Below are positions 1 through 12,881 of a DNA stretch of 64,000 nucleotides, piece after piece. This DNA is from Pipra filicauda. Lineage: Eukaryota > Chordata > Aves > Passeriformes > Pipridae. Location of the stretch: assembly GCF_003945595.2 (NCBI RefSeq), contig NW_024104416.1, positions 682,001-746,000 of the forward strand, given 5' to 3'. The notes under the pieces were generated by a model. It was not told the DNA's origin and searched no databases. It was given only the letters and a program-made list of their open reading frames with translations. Each line of letters starts with the position of its first letter. Within the stretch, counting starts at the first letter, position 1. The position numbers were made by a program, and so were the translations under genes.

Positions 1-871
1 CAGCAATCAGAGCAGATTAAATCCTATGTCTGAGACTTTTTTTCAGCTTACATTCACTCCTAATTCTAAATGTAGGTTACTAAAAAATATCCTGATAAGA
101 AATTAAACCCGACCACTTATTTTTTCAACCACTATTGACTTCCCTATGATAAATTAGTCTGTTTTTGACCAAGTTGGCAGAAATGGATTGTGGTTCATCT
201 CACGGGGATGACAGTCTCTTAGGCAGAGCTATCCCAAACTGGGAAGAGTGGGATGTCATATTTTATGGAGAGAGAGATGCTGTGTCTCCCACCTCTGAAC
301 TCAAGGTATCTGGGTCAAGCACGAGCTTAAACTTTCAGAAAAGTGGGAAAGTTAATGTAAACCCCAGAGGAAAAGGCCTTCATATGTTCTTCTGGGTGAA
401 TAAACAGTAGGGTTGTTTTGAATGAGCTGTTTTGAGTCACTTGAATTAGCAAGAGCTCCCAAAGGAAATTTTCCTACTTGTGGCAAAACCAATTGGGAAC
501 ATCAAGAAAGCACAGTTTTAAAAGAGAAGATTGTGACTAAAGGATTTAGGCTAAGAATGATTAATCCCAGGATTCTACCCTTGTCCCTGGGAAGGAAGGC
601 AACAAATGTTCCTATAGTGAAGTGTTTGAAAAAAGTGCAAAATGCCTCTCCAGTAATAATGTTCCTCATCCAGGAAGAGTATTTACTAAAGCCTTACAAT
701 TCAAGGTGGGATTTTACACTGTCCCAACAGACCTGCTTTTCCAGATGAAGAAAACTTACCTCTCCTGGTCACATGTAAAGGCAACCAAAAAACCCAACTA
801 AACCACTTGGTATTGGAATCCTTCCTCTTCTCTTTCACAAATAAGAAAGTATCTCCAAAGGTGCAAACAAG
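1..871. other. Non-coding AT-rich sequence
   Basis: No exon, RNA gene or recognisable repeat is visible. The open frames here (up to about 138 codons on the minus strand at 701-1117) overlap CR1 sequence or lack any familiar motif. I treat this as intergenic or intronic DNA. Confidence 0.6.
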
Positions 872-1060
872 GGCACTGCAAAATGCCCAGTTTGCCCAGA
901 GAAGCTGTGGCTGCCCCTGGATCCCTGGAAGTGTCCAAGGCCAGGTTGGACGGGGCTTGGAGCAACCTGGGCTAGTGGAAGGTGTCCCTGCCCATGGCAG
1001 GGGGTGGAACAAGATGAGGTTTAAGGTCCCTTCCAACCCAAACCATTCTGCGATGATTCC
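872..1060 (+). mobile_element. CR1 LINE fragment, 3' end
   Basis: The strand reads GCCCAGAGAAGCTGTGGCTG, then the CCATGGCAGGGGGTGG block, and ends with AACCATTCTGCGATGATTCC. This is the usual 3' end of avian CR1 elements, with no coding capacity left. The 5' end is truncated, as is normal for CR1. Confidence 0.9.
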
Positions 1061-3291
1061 ACACAAACACTCTGCCCTCACAACTGATTTTCTTCTAAGA
1101 GGTAAATAAAATATCACCAGGGATTTTCTTCTTCTTCAAAACCCATCAGCTGCCACAGCACAGCAGAGATGGGCAAACTTTCTGCCTCAGCTGGTAACGT
1201 TCATGATAGTTCTGCAAGACTGACTTGAAGGTTATCTTGATTACTGCAGAGCCAGGGAAATTCTGAAAGTTTCATATCTCAGTGAAGTTACTGAAGCCTT
1301 TGGATTCTCAGTAAATACACAATCACTCAGTTCTGACCTTCTCTCTCTGCGATTCGCAGTGAATGCCGCGTTTCTCACCTGGAAAACTCCCCTGTTGCAA
1401 AGAGGAGCCAAAGCCTGTGTCGGGGGGGTGTCAGCCTCGCCTGTCACTCAGGCATTCAGGAAGGTTGCTGGGCTCTTGGCTGGGCTATCTCTGTAGGGCT
1501 GGTCTGTAAGAATCCCAGCAGACCCCCTGATTCCAAGGGGCTGTGCACTAATGGGTGAGATTTACCGTGCTTTTCCCACCAGAGCTTCTCCTGATGCTAA
1601 TTCAGGAGAAAGCTCAAGGGATCAGTTTGCTTCTTCCTCTCATCCCAAAACATTTGGTAGATTATTAGTCGGTGGGTTCCTTCCACATTCAGCATGAATA
1701 CAATGGGATCTTCAATGAATTCCTTAGAATTCCACCAGGTAACAGCACAGAACAGCTTTATCTGAGCCAGGGAGGAAAGCAAAGGGAAAACTGTCTTCAC
1801 AGTAGTGGGCTGAGAGGTGTTGGTTAAACAAGGAACTTATTCAAGAATTCCACACGTCTAGCTGGACTTTAATTATCTATATTACCTTCATTTAGTGATA
1901 AAAATGGGATTCTTCAGGAGCCTCAGTGCTGCAATACGTGACTGAACAAGTTTAAGTCCTGACTCACATACATCACAAATTTAGCTCCTGATATATATAT
2001 ATATATGTCTCTCCATATAAAATTCATTCTTATTTACATAATTATAAACAACATACAAGGAGAGAAACCTTAATTGAAGTCAAACGGGTTTTTTTTATAG
2101 GCTAAAGAACTGCCTATGTTTTTCCCCTATAATTAAAATCAAGCCCAGAATTTCCCCAAACACAATGAAATATTTAATTGAATAGACAAAGAGTCTCACA
2201 GGAACACACACCATTGGGATACTCTGTGTGTCTCCTTTGATTATGCAGAAAATCCATATTTTTCCAGTTTTATAAAATCCATATTTTTCCATTTTCATAA
2301 AAGAAATGGACATTGCACATGCTATTAACATATTTCAGAATAAGATTTCACGAAAGCTCAGCTTTTGATTAATGTTTGTGTGACACTAAAAAGTCACCAA
2401 TCTGCCCTTGATAGCAGATATCTAGAATATGATCCTTTTTCTTTTTAATAAGCAAAATCTTTTTATACATGAAAAAAGATGAAAAGATGAAATGTTTCAC
2501 TCGTGTTGTGAAATTTGAAGGAATGACAAGTCTTTTAATACCAGGCTAAGAATATCAGATCACAGCAAGAAAGGTTTAAACAGTTTATTAATCTACAGCA
2601 AAGAACAGAATAAAAACTCAGAACCACTCAGAATATCTTGGAAGAAGAAATAAATGCTTATGAGACTCTGCTCCTCAATAAAGGAAATGGGATTTTTCCC
2701 ATGGACTTCCAATGACATTACTCAGAATTACTCTTCTTTTAACAACAACAAAAAAAGTTTAAGACTATTAAGAGAGGTAATATCATAATGTCGTATGCTA
2801 ATTTCAAGTTTTTTACTTGCTAAGCACTATTTATTGTATCTGGCTAATTTTGAGATGTTTGGAACTAGGAAAGTCTCTTCTCCTGCCCTCCTTTCTGCAA
2901 ATACATTGAACAATTTTGAAAAGCAGCTCAGAGAGTTTTCATTAACAAAGGGATGGCAAAGGTATGTCAGGAAAAATCTCCAAGGAAAGTTTAGTAAATG
3001 TTTCTCCATGTTTAATAATAAATATTGATTATTTAACAGCCAGGCTTCCAGATGCTGAAATGGCAAAAGCACCGTTGGCAGGAAATCAGCACGGCTGGAA
3101 CTCTCTACAGTGGGTATAAGAAAATAAAGTGCATCTTGGGAACCATTTTACTTCTCTCAGTGCAATGCCTCAGCCCACCTTGTTTTACCTTTAATTAGTT
3201 CATGGTCACCAAATTCACATTGTGCTAAGGTAGTGCCATATAGTGTTGTTTCCAAACAAATTTTAAATTAAAAATAAATAAAGTAATCATA
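1061..3291. other. Non-coding AT-rich sequence with small simple repeats
   Basis: No gene is seen. It contains an (AT)8 microsatellite at 1991-2006. An 18-bp direct repeat (AAAATCCATATTTTTCCA) occurs at 2249-2266 and again at 2274-2291, a 25-bp period. Confidence 0.6.
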
Positions 3292-3593
3292 GATGGGGGA
3301 GCCGGGGGGGGTCGGGCTCTGCTCCCAGGGAACAAGGGACAGGAGGAGAGGGAACGGCCTCCAGCTGTGCCAGGGGAGGGGCAGGTTGGACATCAGGAGG
3401 AATTTCCTGCTGGAAAGGGTGGTCAGGCCTTGGAGGTTTGGAGTTCCCAGCCCTGGAGGTGTCCAAGGAAGGACAGGACGTGGCACTGAGTGCTCTGGGC
3501 TGGGGGACAAGGTGGGCACCAGGAAAAGGGTGGACTGAATGACCTTGGGAGGTCTTTTCCAACTTTAATGATTCTGGGATTCTATTCTATGAT
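3292..3593 (+). mobile_element. CR1 LINE fragment, 3' end (different subtype)
   Basis: The sequence runs from GGAACAAGGGACAGGAGGAG through a GGAGGAATTTCCTGCTGGAAAG block to GGTCTTTTCCAACTTTAATG and ATTCTGGGATTCTATTCTATGAT. It resembles the CR1 3' untranslated region but differs from the copy at 872-1060, so it is a separate subfamily. Open frames on both strands here are fortuitous. Confidence 0.85.
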
Positions 3594-5868
3594 CTCAATC
3601 TTGTTCTTTTTGCTCATACAGTGATTGCAAACCTACAATAAGTTTTCCACTCTGCTTTCTGAAGCTGTAGGTCCTTTGGTGCATTTTATCATTTCACTGT
3701 TTGAGTGGCAACACAGTTTTTAGCACATATATCTGTAATATCCATCCTTAGGGCTTTATCCCAAAGAACTTGTACCCTAATGGAAATGGTGGAATAAAAC
3801 AACTGTTAAACGAGCATGAAAAAATTATGTGAGCCATAAGAAATGGTTCCTGAAATGCTTCTCATCAGTAATTGTTCTAAAAAGAAAGGGGTGAGAGGAA
3901 AAATTGTTACATTGAGTTGGTTCTTGGTCTGTATGTATTGATTAAAAAATCCATTTAACCTTAACTTGTTCAGTGCCTTATTATGCACAAGGAACGTGAC
4001 CTAACTAGTGCTGAACAACTTCTGAGAAGGAGCCTCATTGATTTCAAATCCCAGTCATTTAACTACAAACCAAAAAGAGCAGTAAAGAAATGAACGTTCT
4101 TCAATCACAACTGTTGATATGAATTGAACCACATGGGGGAAAGCCACCCAAGGGCACACAAAGAATAAAGAGTGGGAGTGTGCAGAGATGTGAGCAGACA
4201 AGAGATGTTTGCCAGGTTTATACAGTAATTGAAACAAAGGATCTTTCAACAGAAGACAAAATGTCTTAAAATAAAACTAAACATGGACACCAAATTCAAA
4301 GATGGTGTGTGCATCATCATCTGTTCTGTGAATTTTAGAGACTCCACAGAGTGTTTGCAGTCTGTCCAAAGGTTGAAGAAGTTCTTGAATTTCATTTAAA
4401 AAGACTGGCAAACCTTGTGCAAAATAGGTTCAAACAAGCCTTCACAAATATAACCAGAATACCTTTCAAATGAAAGTCATACCTCTAATCTCTTCTTAAC
4501 ATTCACAGGAGGAACCTGTAACTCTGCAAATAACATTATCCAGTGGTCAGGCAGGTTGCAGCAATTATCCATTCAGTCTTAGGTAGAGCACACATCGATG
4601 TATATTCACTTTCTGATGGGGTGGGAATGGTCTTTCACCTGAAAAGAAGACAGACCATGGAGAAAGCCTGTAGGCACAGTTTATTTGATCCTTGAGAAAT
4701 TCATAATATTCAAAATAATTACTGCAATATTATCTTGCCATAGGCATAGCATAGCCTGGAAGAATCTTGAGGAATACATTAGCATATAAAAATACTTGGT
4801 GTAGTATCTCCGAAGAGATAATAACTAATAATTCACAAACAAATGCTAAAACTTATTTAACATCAGACTGAGGCAGACAGAAACACAGGGTGAGAAATCC
4901 CACCAAGCACAGCATGGATCGTGGGAGCAGTAGGATGGGGATACTCAGAAGAGACATCTCTGTGCATAACATATACAAGTATTACACATAATAATGCCAA
5001 TTAATAATGCTAATAATAATGCACTCAGCTGGCAAATAAGAGCTTCCTCTGATCGGCAAACCTGACTTCTGAGAATAAACCTGCTGAAGTCAAGCTGAGA
5101 ACTTTCCTAAAAAGAATTTTCTAATCTTCTGTGGTGAGGACCTGTGTGCCATCCAGTAAAGCAGATTAATACAATGATTTTTGATTTTCAGAAAGACTTT
5201 CAGTGCATCTGCTTCCTTTTGATCTTTTTTTACAGTCAAAGACTAATTATGAGAATTTGATGTCCTGTGTTTATAATAAAGCTGGCATTAGCTATGTGTT
5301 CTTAATTAAAGCTTTAAGATGTATTAGACAAGGGCACGAATGGATTCAAATGTATTCTTTGAAAAAGTTTCAGCATTTTGCACTTTGCTTCTACTACATG
5401 AACACAGAGACTTCATAGCCAATGGAGCCAGTGCTGAAGACCTTTCAAAGAGAAGCAGCACTCCAAAATTCCACAGAGGAACAGGAATTATGGATCATTT
5501 CTCAATAACTGAGGTGCAGCAGAGAATGAAGTTCAGTTTCAGAATCTCGTGCTGCAGGAATCTTCTCAACTCTCCCCACTCTGTGTGGGCTTTCACCCCT
5601 TCATCTGACCCCTGCCTTCAGCAGCAAAGGTGAGCACTGGGGTGGGGAGAGCTCCCCCATTTAGCTCCTGAACTGAATGGACATTATTTCACCTCTCCAT
5701 CTCAAGGCAACTGATTGATGAAAAGCACAGAACCATCTGGGCTTCGCTGACAATGGACACTGAGGATCATTTGTTCATTATTCTTGACTCAAGCTGGGAA
5801 AACATTGTGTAGGTGAAGGATTTAAAACAAGCAACAAACCTAAATGTCCACTCTTCACTGTTTTATTT
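3594..5868. other. Non-coding AT-rich sequence
   Basis: I see no exon, RNA gene or family-level repeat. Two overlapping + frames at 5203-5633 have no recognisable domain and look like chance frames. Confidence 0.55.
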
Positions 5869-6314
5869 GCAGACAACACCAAGCTGAGCAGTGCAGGTGA
5901 CACAGCTCTGCTGGGAGGGAAGGCTGGGAGAGCTGGGATTGTTCAGCCTGGAGAAGAGAAGCTTTGGGGTGACCCCATTGTGGCCTTGCAGGACCTGAAG
6001 GGGCCAACAGGAAAGATGTAGAGAGACTCTTGACAAGGGCTGGAGGGACAGGACAAGGGGAATGGCTTCCCACTGACAGAGGGCAGGGTTAGATGGGATA
6101 TTGGGAAGGAATTCCTCCCTCTGAGGATGTTGAAGCCCTGGCACAGGCTGCCCAGAGAAGCTGTGGCTGCCCCATCCCTGGAAGTGTCCAAGGCCAGGTT
6201 GGATGGGTCTTGGAGCAACCTGGGCTAGTGGAAGGTGTCCCTGCCCATGGCAGGGGTGGAACGAGATGAGCTTTGAGGTCCATTCCAGCCTAAGCCATCC
6301 TGTGATTCCATGAT
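5869..6314 (+). mobile_element. CR1 LINE fragment, 3' end (~445 bp)
   Basis: A longer CR1 piece. It starts at AGACAACACCAAGCTGAGC, the end of the CR1 reverse-transcriptase frame and adjoining untranslated region, passes GTTCAGCCTGGAGAAGAGAA and the GCTGTGGCTGCCC block, and ends GTGATTCCATGAT. The four minus-strand frames within it are antisense shadows. Confidence 0.92.
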
Positions 6315-9300
6315 CTCTTTTTTGAAATTATTCTCATTTATCACACACTTGCCTTGGGCAGTGCTGTTCCAACTTTAAGCTGCCAATCAAAATTGACATA
6401 GGGTGGAGATAAGGAAAGAAATAAATACCCCTCTAGGTAAATTACCATGTTGCCATATCACTTATTCTATTTTGAATTACTTTCTCATCATCTCTCCAAA
6501 GCTGGCAGAAAATGGTTTAACAGCTCATTAGCCCAGTGTTCTATGGACTAAACTGCTTTCCTCGCCCTAAAATTTGTCAGCACCTTCTTTGTCAGAAGAC
6601 AGTAAGAAAGGGGCCAGAAAGATATTGCATAAATGAAAGTTTATATCTGAGAAGACCAGCTGCTATCATTAAACTCCTGATTATCAAGAGGAATTCAGGA
6701 AATCCTAATCCCTTTCCTGGCTGTGTGCACTTCTATTTGTCTTTCCAACAACTTGCTGAATTCCACGTTCATTATTTGCACTTTGTTACAGTGATCAGCA
6801 TTGATGTATCCTCCAAAGAGAGGGGATAAATAACACAGCACACCCCTCTCTTAAAAAAAACCAAAACATTAGTGAATGTAACATTGTTTTAAGCTATTAG
6901 CAACCAAAACATAATTACTGAGTTTTTTGTGATCCCTGAGAAGAGCCCCCTTGGTTGCTATTACACACAATTAGGTATTTATGAGTAATTTGGGATTTAT
7001 GAGTTTTAGTGCACGAAATCTGCACCCACTATATGTTTCTTTCAGGTCTCTAAACTACTCTGGGTTGCCATGGCATTTTTTTCCCCCCAACATCATCAAA
7101 TTTTAGAGAAAAAAAAAAGATATGGCTTATAGCCCCAGATCTCACATATCTCACAGTGAATTCAGACAGCTGGTTATCCCCATCCTTCAGTTTTGCTGGA
7201 CAAGGGTTCTGGATTTGCTTCACTTCCCAAGTTCTGCTCAGTGACAAAACACAGTGGGCCCCTGAAGAGGTAAATGGGAAATATTACTTGTGAATATGCT
7301 ATGCTAGCTCCCTTTCCTTCATGTTTTTAATCATAGCAATTGCTGTTAAAACCTCTTCATGGGATAAATCAGGCAGAAGTGATTTTGTAGAAATAATGAA
7401 TCCTTAAAAGGATTAAAAATATGGCACCCTATGCTTGGGTGGAGTGGACCTTATGAAAACATATTTTTAATATATTTTTAAACGTAATATTTTTAAATGG
7501 CTCACAACATGAAAGATAAATAGGGGTTTGATTTTAAAATTTCCAAGCAAGATGTTTCAAATTAATTTAATTTTGTGAGGTGTCCAAAGAGTCGATTGTC
7601 ATTCAGTCGAAGTGTCTGTTACCAACTACAACCCATCTTAATTTGCAGATATATGCAAACACACATTCTTATGATTTTATTAACTGACTTTTCAAGATGG
7701 AAAACCTGTTTTTTTCTTAATATCTCTGTATCTGCACAGTTCCACTGGCTTTGACAGAGCGATTCCAGCTTTCCACCAGCACAAATGAGTCATCAAGGCA
7801 GCTCAGGGACTTCTGATGTATCTTTAAGGTCTGATAGAGTCAACTGCAAACTGGCTCAACCCACTAACGAGACAGTCATTAAGGAAAAGGGTCATTATAA
7901 GTTAATTTAGACATGAAAGCCCTCAGTCAGACTTGCTGGTTTAGGCAAAGCTCTGGTTCCAGGAGACTATAATCTCAGATCTGCTATTTCTCTGTCATGA
8001 GATGGTTACGAAGAATAATTCTCCTGTGCATGGGAGAATATATTCCTGAAGGACAGGAACATATTAAAGTGAGAAAATGCTTCACAGAAAATATACTTGC
8101 TGATTCAATATGCAAAATTTATCTTCTCCTAAATTTGTGTGCAAGCCTAGAACTTATCTCGAAATTTGACTCGTAATAAAGAGGAACACATGTATCCAAC
8201 TACAAAGAAAAAGAAGTTCTCTCATAGTTAGTCCTGAGAAACTAAGGCAGCATGAATCTCTGAAGGCCTCCAATTTCATATATTTGGATTCACCCAAAGG
8301 AACATTTTTCATTTTCAAGCCCTTGGCATCTTTTTGTTTTGTTTATTTTTGGTCTCCTAGACACTGAAAAACAAACTTCAGAGTAAACTGTGTATTATTC
8401 TTCTAAATACAACAGGTAAGTGAGATCTAAATTGCATGAATAGTTATGCATAATCTATAAATAATGTTGGGCTACAGAGTATAATGTTATTAAAAATTTA
8501 CTTTTTTTTGGTTTTGTGGCAATCTAGAGTTAGTCTCCTAGTGATTAGTTTGGGGTAAAATCAATTAAAATGCATTAAATGCACTAAATCAAATAAAATG
8601 CACTAAACCCACCTATTTTTAACCGACTATTCTCCATGCAGAAGTTCTCAATTAAATCAAAGTCCTGTTTTCATGTTTCTACATGTTTGGTGACCTTCTC
8701 CAGGACTCAATGTGGAGAATGTATCATGGCAGAAGGTGAACACCTCTATCAAGGTGGTGATTTAAGTAAAAATCACACTTTTCCCCTTGGATTTCAATCT
8801 GAGGGGATTTGACAGATTGGAGAAACCAGGAAATTAATTCTACAACCACTTGAAACGTGCAAAATTTATACTCTAAAGCAGGACAAAAAAAAAGACAAAA
8901 AGTTGCCTTTTATTTTATTTTAAATCAAAGACCACTAGCAATGCAAGTTACTGTGATATATAAAGGTCTGATCCCTCTCAGCCCTAATTCCATACTCCAC
9001 TTAATTAAACAGAAGCAGGTTCTTATACACTGAAATTCTCCTGCTCAGTTTGACTTGGACGTGCTGCACCAAAACCCCCACCTTGGAGCGTGAGGTTGAA
9101 ATCACATCAGCAGATAAAATCCACCTTCCTGAGGTGCCCAGGAAGGTGAAATAATGTAAATACCCTGAGCATTTGGGAAGAGCAGCGAAAGTTCAGCTTG
9201 GCTTTGGGTGTGCAAGCTGCTGGATAATAATGAAAAAAGCTTGAGCAGCCCCACCTGGCAAAACCTGCACAAAATGGGTCCTTTTGGTTGTGCATAATGA

Positions 9301-9889
9301 GAAAGTTGGAGCTGTAAAGAGGAATGTGTTAATACCCCAAACAGAATAATAACAGAAGAGTAAGGACAAGCGGGCAAATAATGCAATGTTGTTTCTTTGG
9401 AAGAAATCCCTTTTCCATGTTACTGTTAATTCAGTAAGTATTTTCACACTTTTATTTGCAATAATAACAATCAAAACACTGGCTACTACAGCAGCCAGGG
9501 AGAAACAAGGCACGGAGGTATGAGGAAAAGGAACCTTTAAGTCCATGATGCTCCTTCCCTATGAAACTTAGCCATTTCACCTTCACAGTGACAGGAAAAA
9601 AAAGTGTTTTCTAAATGCATCAATAATCTAACTCCCATATTTTGGTCCTTTGTTGCCCCTGATTGCCTTACTTTCATGGCAGGCTGTGATATTATCTGTC
9701 TCACTGCAGGACACAAAATAAGAGGGCTGTCAGGATGACATGCATCTACAAGCACTGGCTGACTTTAAACGAAAGACCTTCCTACAACAACTGAAAAGAT
9801 TTTCTTTCCTTGCTGTGTTGTTTCATATTGTTTTACTTGCTGGTACACACTGATAAACAGGGAAAAGCAGAAAAAAACCCCAAGTGCCA
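6315..9889. other. Non-coding AT-rich sequence
   Basis: Over 3.5 kb without a recognisable gene. It has very AT-rich patches such as 7455-7500, and a short internal direct repeat of AAAATGCA(C/T)TAAA motifs near 8565-8610. Minus-strand frames at 9102-9546 encode nothing I recognise. Confidence 0.5.
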
Positions 9890-10279
9890 ATAAGGTCAGT
9901 TTGACTCCCAAAATTTCATACGGATGAAGATTCCTCTCTGACAAAATGTGCCAGGACAGAAAGCTCTTGCTGCCCATGGAGTGCCCAGGCTGGCCTACCA
10001 ACTACACCTGAAAGCCAAAGGTTCCAGGCTTTATTTCCTGGGGGAAAGGGCTGTTGTTTGCTTTTTTCAGCCCTGGGCTGAAACTGCCGGTCCCACTCCC
10101 GAAATTCCATATGGATGAGGATTCCTCCCAGACAGAAGGTGCCAGGACAGAAAGCTCTTGCTGCCCATGGAGTACCAAGAGTGGCCCAACAACTGCACAT
10201 GAGATGTAGGGTAAGGGCTTTCTTTCCAGTGTGGAACTGCCATCATTCAGTTTTTGGAGCCCTGCGCTTAAATTGCCAG

Positions 10280-10690
10280 TCCGACTCCACAAAAATACAG
10301 ACAGCCACACACCTACCTCACAGGCCACCAAAGAGAGCTGGGAGGGTGGCTCTGCCCTTCCTGGGCAACCTGCTGACACACCCGCACTGACACACCACGG
10401 CCCTGTTTGCCCACTCCTGTTTGCCAGACTCACGATCGCTGGAACGCCCTGGACCAGTTCATATCACCCAGAACCGAACTGGACTCCATCCCTGGTCAGC
10501 TGATCAGGCCTCCCAGGGCAGCTGGGCTGAGCCAGGCTGAGCTGGGAGCAGTTTCTCCCTGCACTTTAAATCTCCCATAAAGGACCTGAGCTCCACCCAA
10601 CGATCAGCTCATTAGAGCTGGCAGGGCAGCTGGGCTGAGCTTCTCATGGACTATAAATCTGGACAAAGAACCTCAGCTCCACCCCTGGTA
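10280..10690 (+). repeat. Higher-order-repeat spacer, copy 1, with ~100-bp sub-repeats
   Basis: Within the satellite array this block lacks the 190-bp monomer. It carries its own sub-repeats: CTGATCAG at 10500, then CGATCAG near 10600, each followed by GCAGCTGGGCTGAGC, a TTTAAATC or TATAAATC box and CAGCTCCACCC. The same block recurs at about 11440-11905. The TATA-like boxes need not be functional. Confidence 0.7.
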
Positions 10691-11439
10691 ACATCATAAA
10701 ACCTTGCAGGAAAGTTGGGCTGAGCTGGTTGGCTCAGATACCAGGAGAGACAGTTCTTACTGCCCATGGAGTGTCCAGGAGGACCTACAAAGTGCACATG
10801 AAACCATGAAGGAAAAGGCTTTCTTTCTGGTGGAAAAGGGCTGTTGTGCACTTAGAGGAATCATAGAGACAAAACAGGCAGTCCAGCTCCCAATATTGAT
10901 TATGGATGAGGATTCCACTCAGAAAAAAGGTGCCACCACAGAAAGCTCTTGCTGCCCATGGAGTGCCCAGGCTGGCCAACCACCTGCACCAGAAAGCCAA
11001 AGCTTCCAGGCTGTCTTCCGTGGGCATAGAGGCTGTTGTTTGCTTTTTTCAGTCTTCTGCTGTAACTCCCAGTACCACTTACAAAATTCCATAAGGACAA
11101 AGATTCCTCCCAAACAAAAGGTACCAGGATAGAAATCTTTTCCTAGCCATGAAGAGCCCAGGCTGCCCCACCAACTGCACCTGAAAGCCAAAGCTCACAG
11201 GTTTTCTGTCCTGGGGCACAGGGCTGCTGTCCCCTTTTTCAGTCCTGCGCTGCAATTGCCCGTTCCACCTCCCCAAAACTGATACAAATGAAGATTCCTC
11301 CCAGGGAAAAGGTGGCAGCACAGAAAGCTCTCACTGCCCCCAGAATACCAAAAGTGGCCCACCAGCTGAACATGAGAGACACATGGTAAAGGTTTTCTTT
11401 CCAGTATTGAACTGCCCTCATTCTGGTTTTGAAGTGCTC

Positions 11440-11905
11440 CACTTAAACTACCAGTTCTACTCCAGAAAAACATTGTTAGCCACAGACCTACCTCATAGGC
11501 CACGAAAGAGAGTTGGGAGGGAGGGTGGTTGTCCTCCTTCTGCTCTCTCTGCCTGGGCAACCTGATGCTCAAAGTGCCCTGCCTTTCTAACATGCCACAC
11601 CCCTGTTTGCCTGCTCCAATTTATATCACCCAGAAACCACCTGGACTCCATCCCTGGTGAGCTGATCAGGCCTCCCAAGGCAGCTGGGCACAGCTGGGCT
11701 GAGCTGGGAGCAGTTTCTCCCTGCAGTTTAAACCTCCCACAAACGCCCTCAGCTCCATTCAATGATCAGATGATTAGAGCTTGCAGTGCAGCTGGGTTGA
11801 GCTGGGCTGAGCTGGGAGGAGCTTCTCCATGGAGTATAAATTTCCGAGGAAGAGCCACTACTATTCCCCTGGTTACCTCAGAAGGTCTTCAAGGGCAGCT
11901 GAGCT
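11440..11905 (+). repeat. Higher-order-repeat spacer, copy 2
   Basis: This block matches the spacer at 10280-10690 with offset 1162 at CTGATCAG (11662 against 10500). It has the same order of GCTGGGCTGAGCTGGGAGCA, GTTTAAACCTCCCA, CCTCAGCTCCA and GTATAAATT elements. It confirms that the array grew by duplication of a ~1.18-kb unit. Confidence 0.7.
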
Positions 11906-12605
11906 GAGCTGGTCTGCTCAGATGCCAGGGCAGAGAGTGCTTGCTGCTAATGGAGTTCCCAAGCTAGCCTACAAACTGTAGCAGAAACCATGAAGGTAAG
12001 GCTTTTCTTTGCAGGGAAAAAAGACTGATGTTTGCTTGCAGGAATCATACAGCTGAAATAGATAGTCTAGCTCAAAAAAATTGAATATGGATGAGGATAC
12101 CTCTGAGATGCAAGGTACCAGGATAGAAGGGACTGGCTGCCCATGGAGTACCCCGGCTGTCGGACCAACTGCAGCACAAACCACAACAGTAAGTGCTTTC
12201 TTACCTGTGGAAAAGTACTGTTGTTGAATTTCAGGAATCCTCTGCTGAAATGGCAAATCCGGCTCCAAAATTGCATATGGACAAAGATTTCTCCCAGACA
12301 GAAGGTGCCAGGACACAAAGCTTTTGCTGCCTGTGGAGTGCCCAGGCTGGCCTACCAAGTGCACCAGATATCCAAAGGTTGCAGGCTGTCTTTGTTGGGG
12401 AGAAGGGCTGTTGTTTGCTTTTTTGTCAGCCCTGCGCTGCAACTGCCAGTCCCACTGCCAAAATTCCATAGGGATGAAAATTCCTCCCAGACCAAAGGTG
12501 CCTGCCCAGAAAGCTCTTGCTGTCCACGTAGTGCTGGGAGCGGAGCACCAACTGCACATGAGAGATGGAGGGTCAGGGCTTTCTTTCCTTGGAGGAAGGG
12601 CAGTC

Positions 12606-12881
12606 ACTAGGGTTAGGGTTTTGAATTAGGGTTAAGTTTAGGGTGAGATTTAGATTTGGTTACGATTAGGGTCAGGGTTGGAGTTAGGGTTAGAGTTACG
12701 GTTTGTTTTAGGGTTAGTTAGGGTTAGGGGTATGATTGTGGTTAGAGTTTAGTCTTAGGGTTAGGCTTAGGTTTAGTTGTGGTTAGGGTTAGGTTTAAGG
12801 TTCAGGGTTTGGGTTATGATTAGGCTTAAGGTCGGGGTTAAGGTCAGGGATAGGGTTAGGGACTGGGTTAGGGTTAGCCTG
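12606..12881 (+). repeat. Degenerate interstitial telomeric repeat (TTAGGG)n
   Basis: About 275 bp made of many exact GGTTAGGGTTAGG blocks and one- or two-base variants (TTAGAG, TTAAGG, TCAGGG, TTACGG). The G-rich strand is the + strand. The satellite monomer stops at GGAAGGGCAGTCA just before it and resumes at GTCTGATTGCC just after it. The telomeric tract therefore sits inside one monomer in place of roughly 30 bp. The variants imply age or a subtelomeric variant-repeat origin. Confidence 0.92.
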
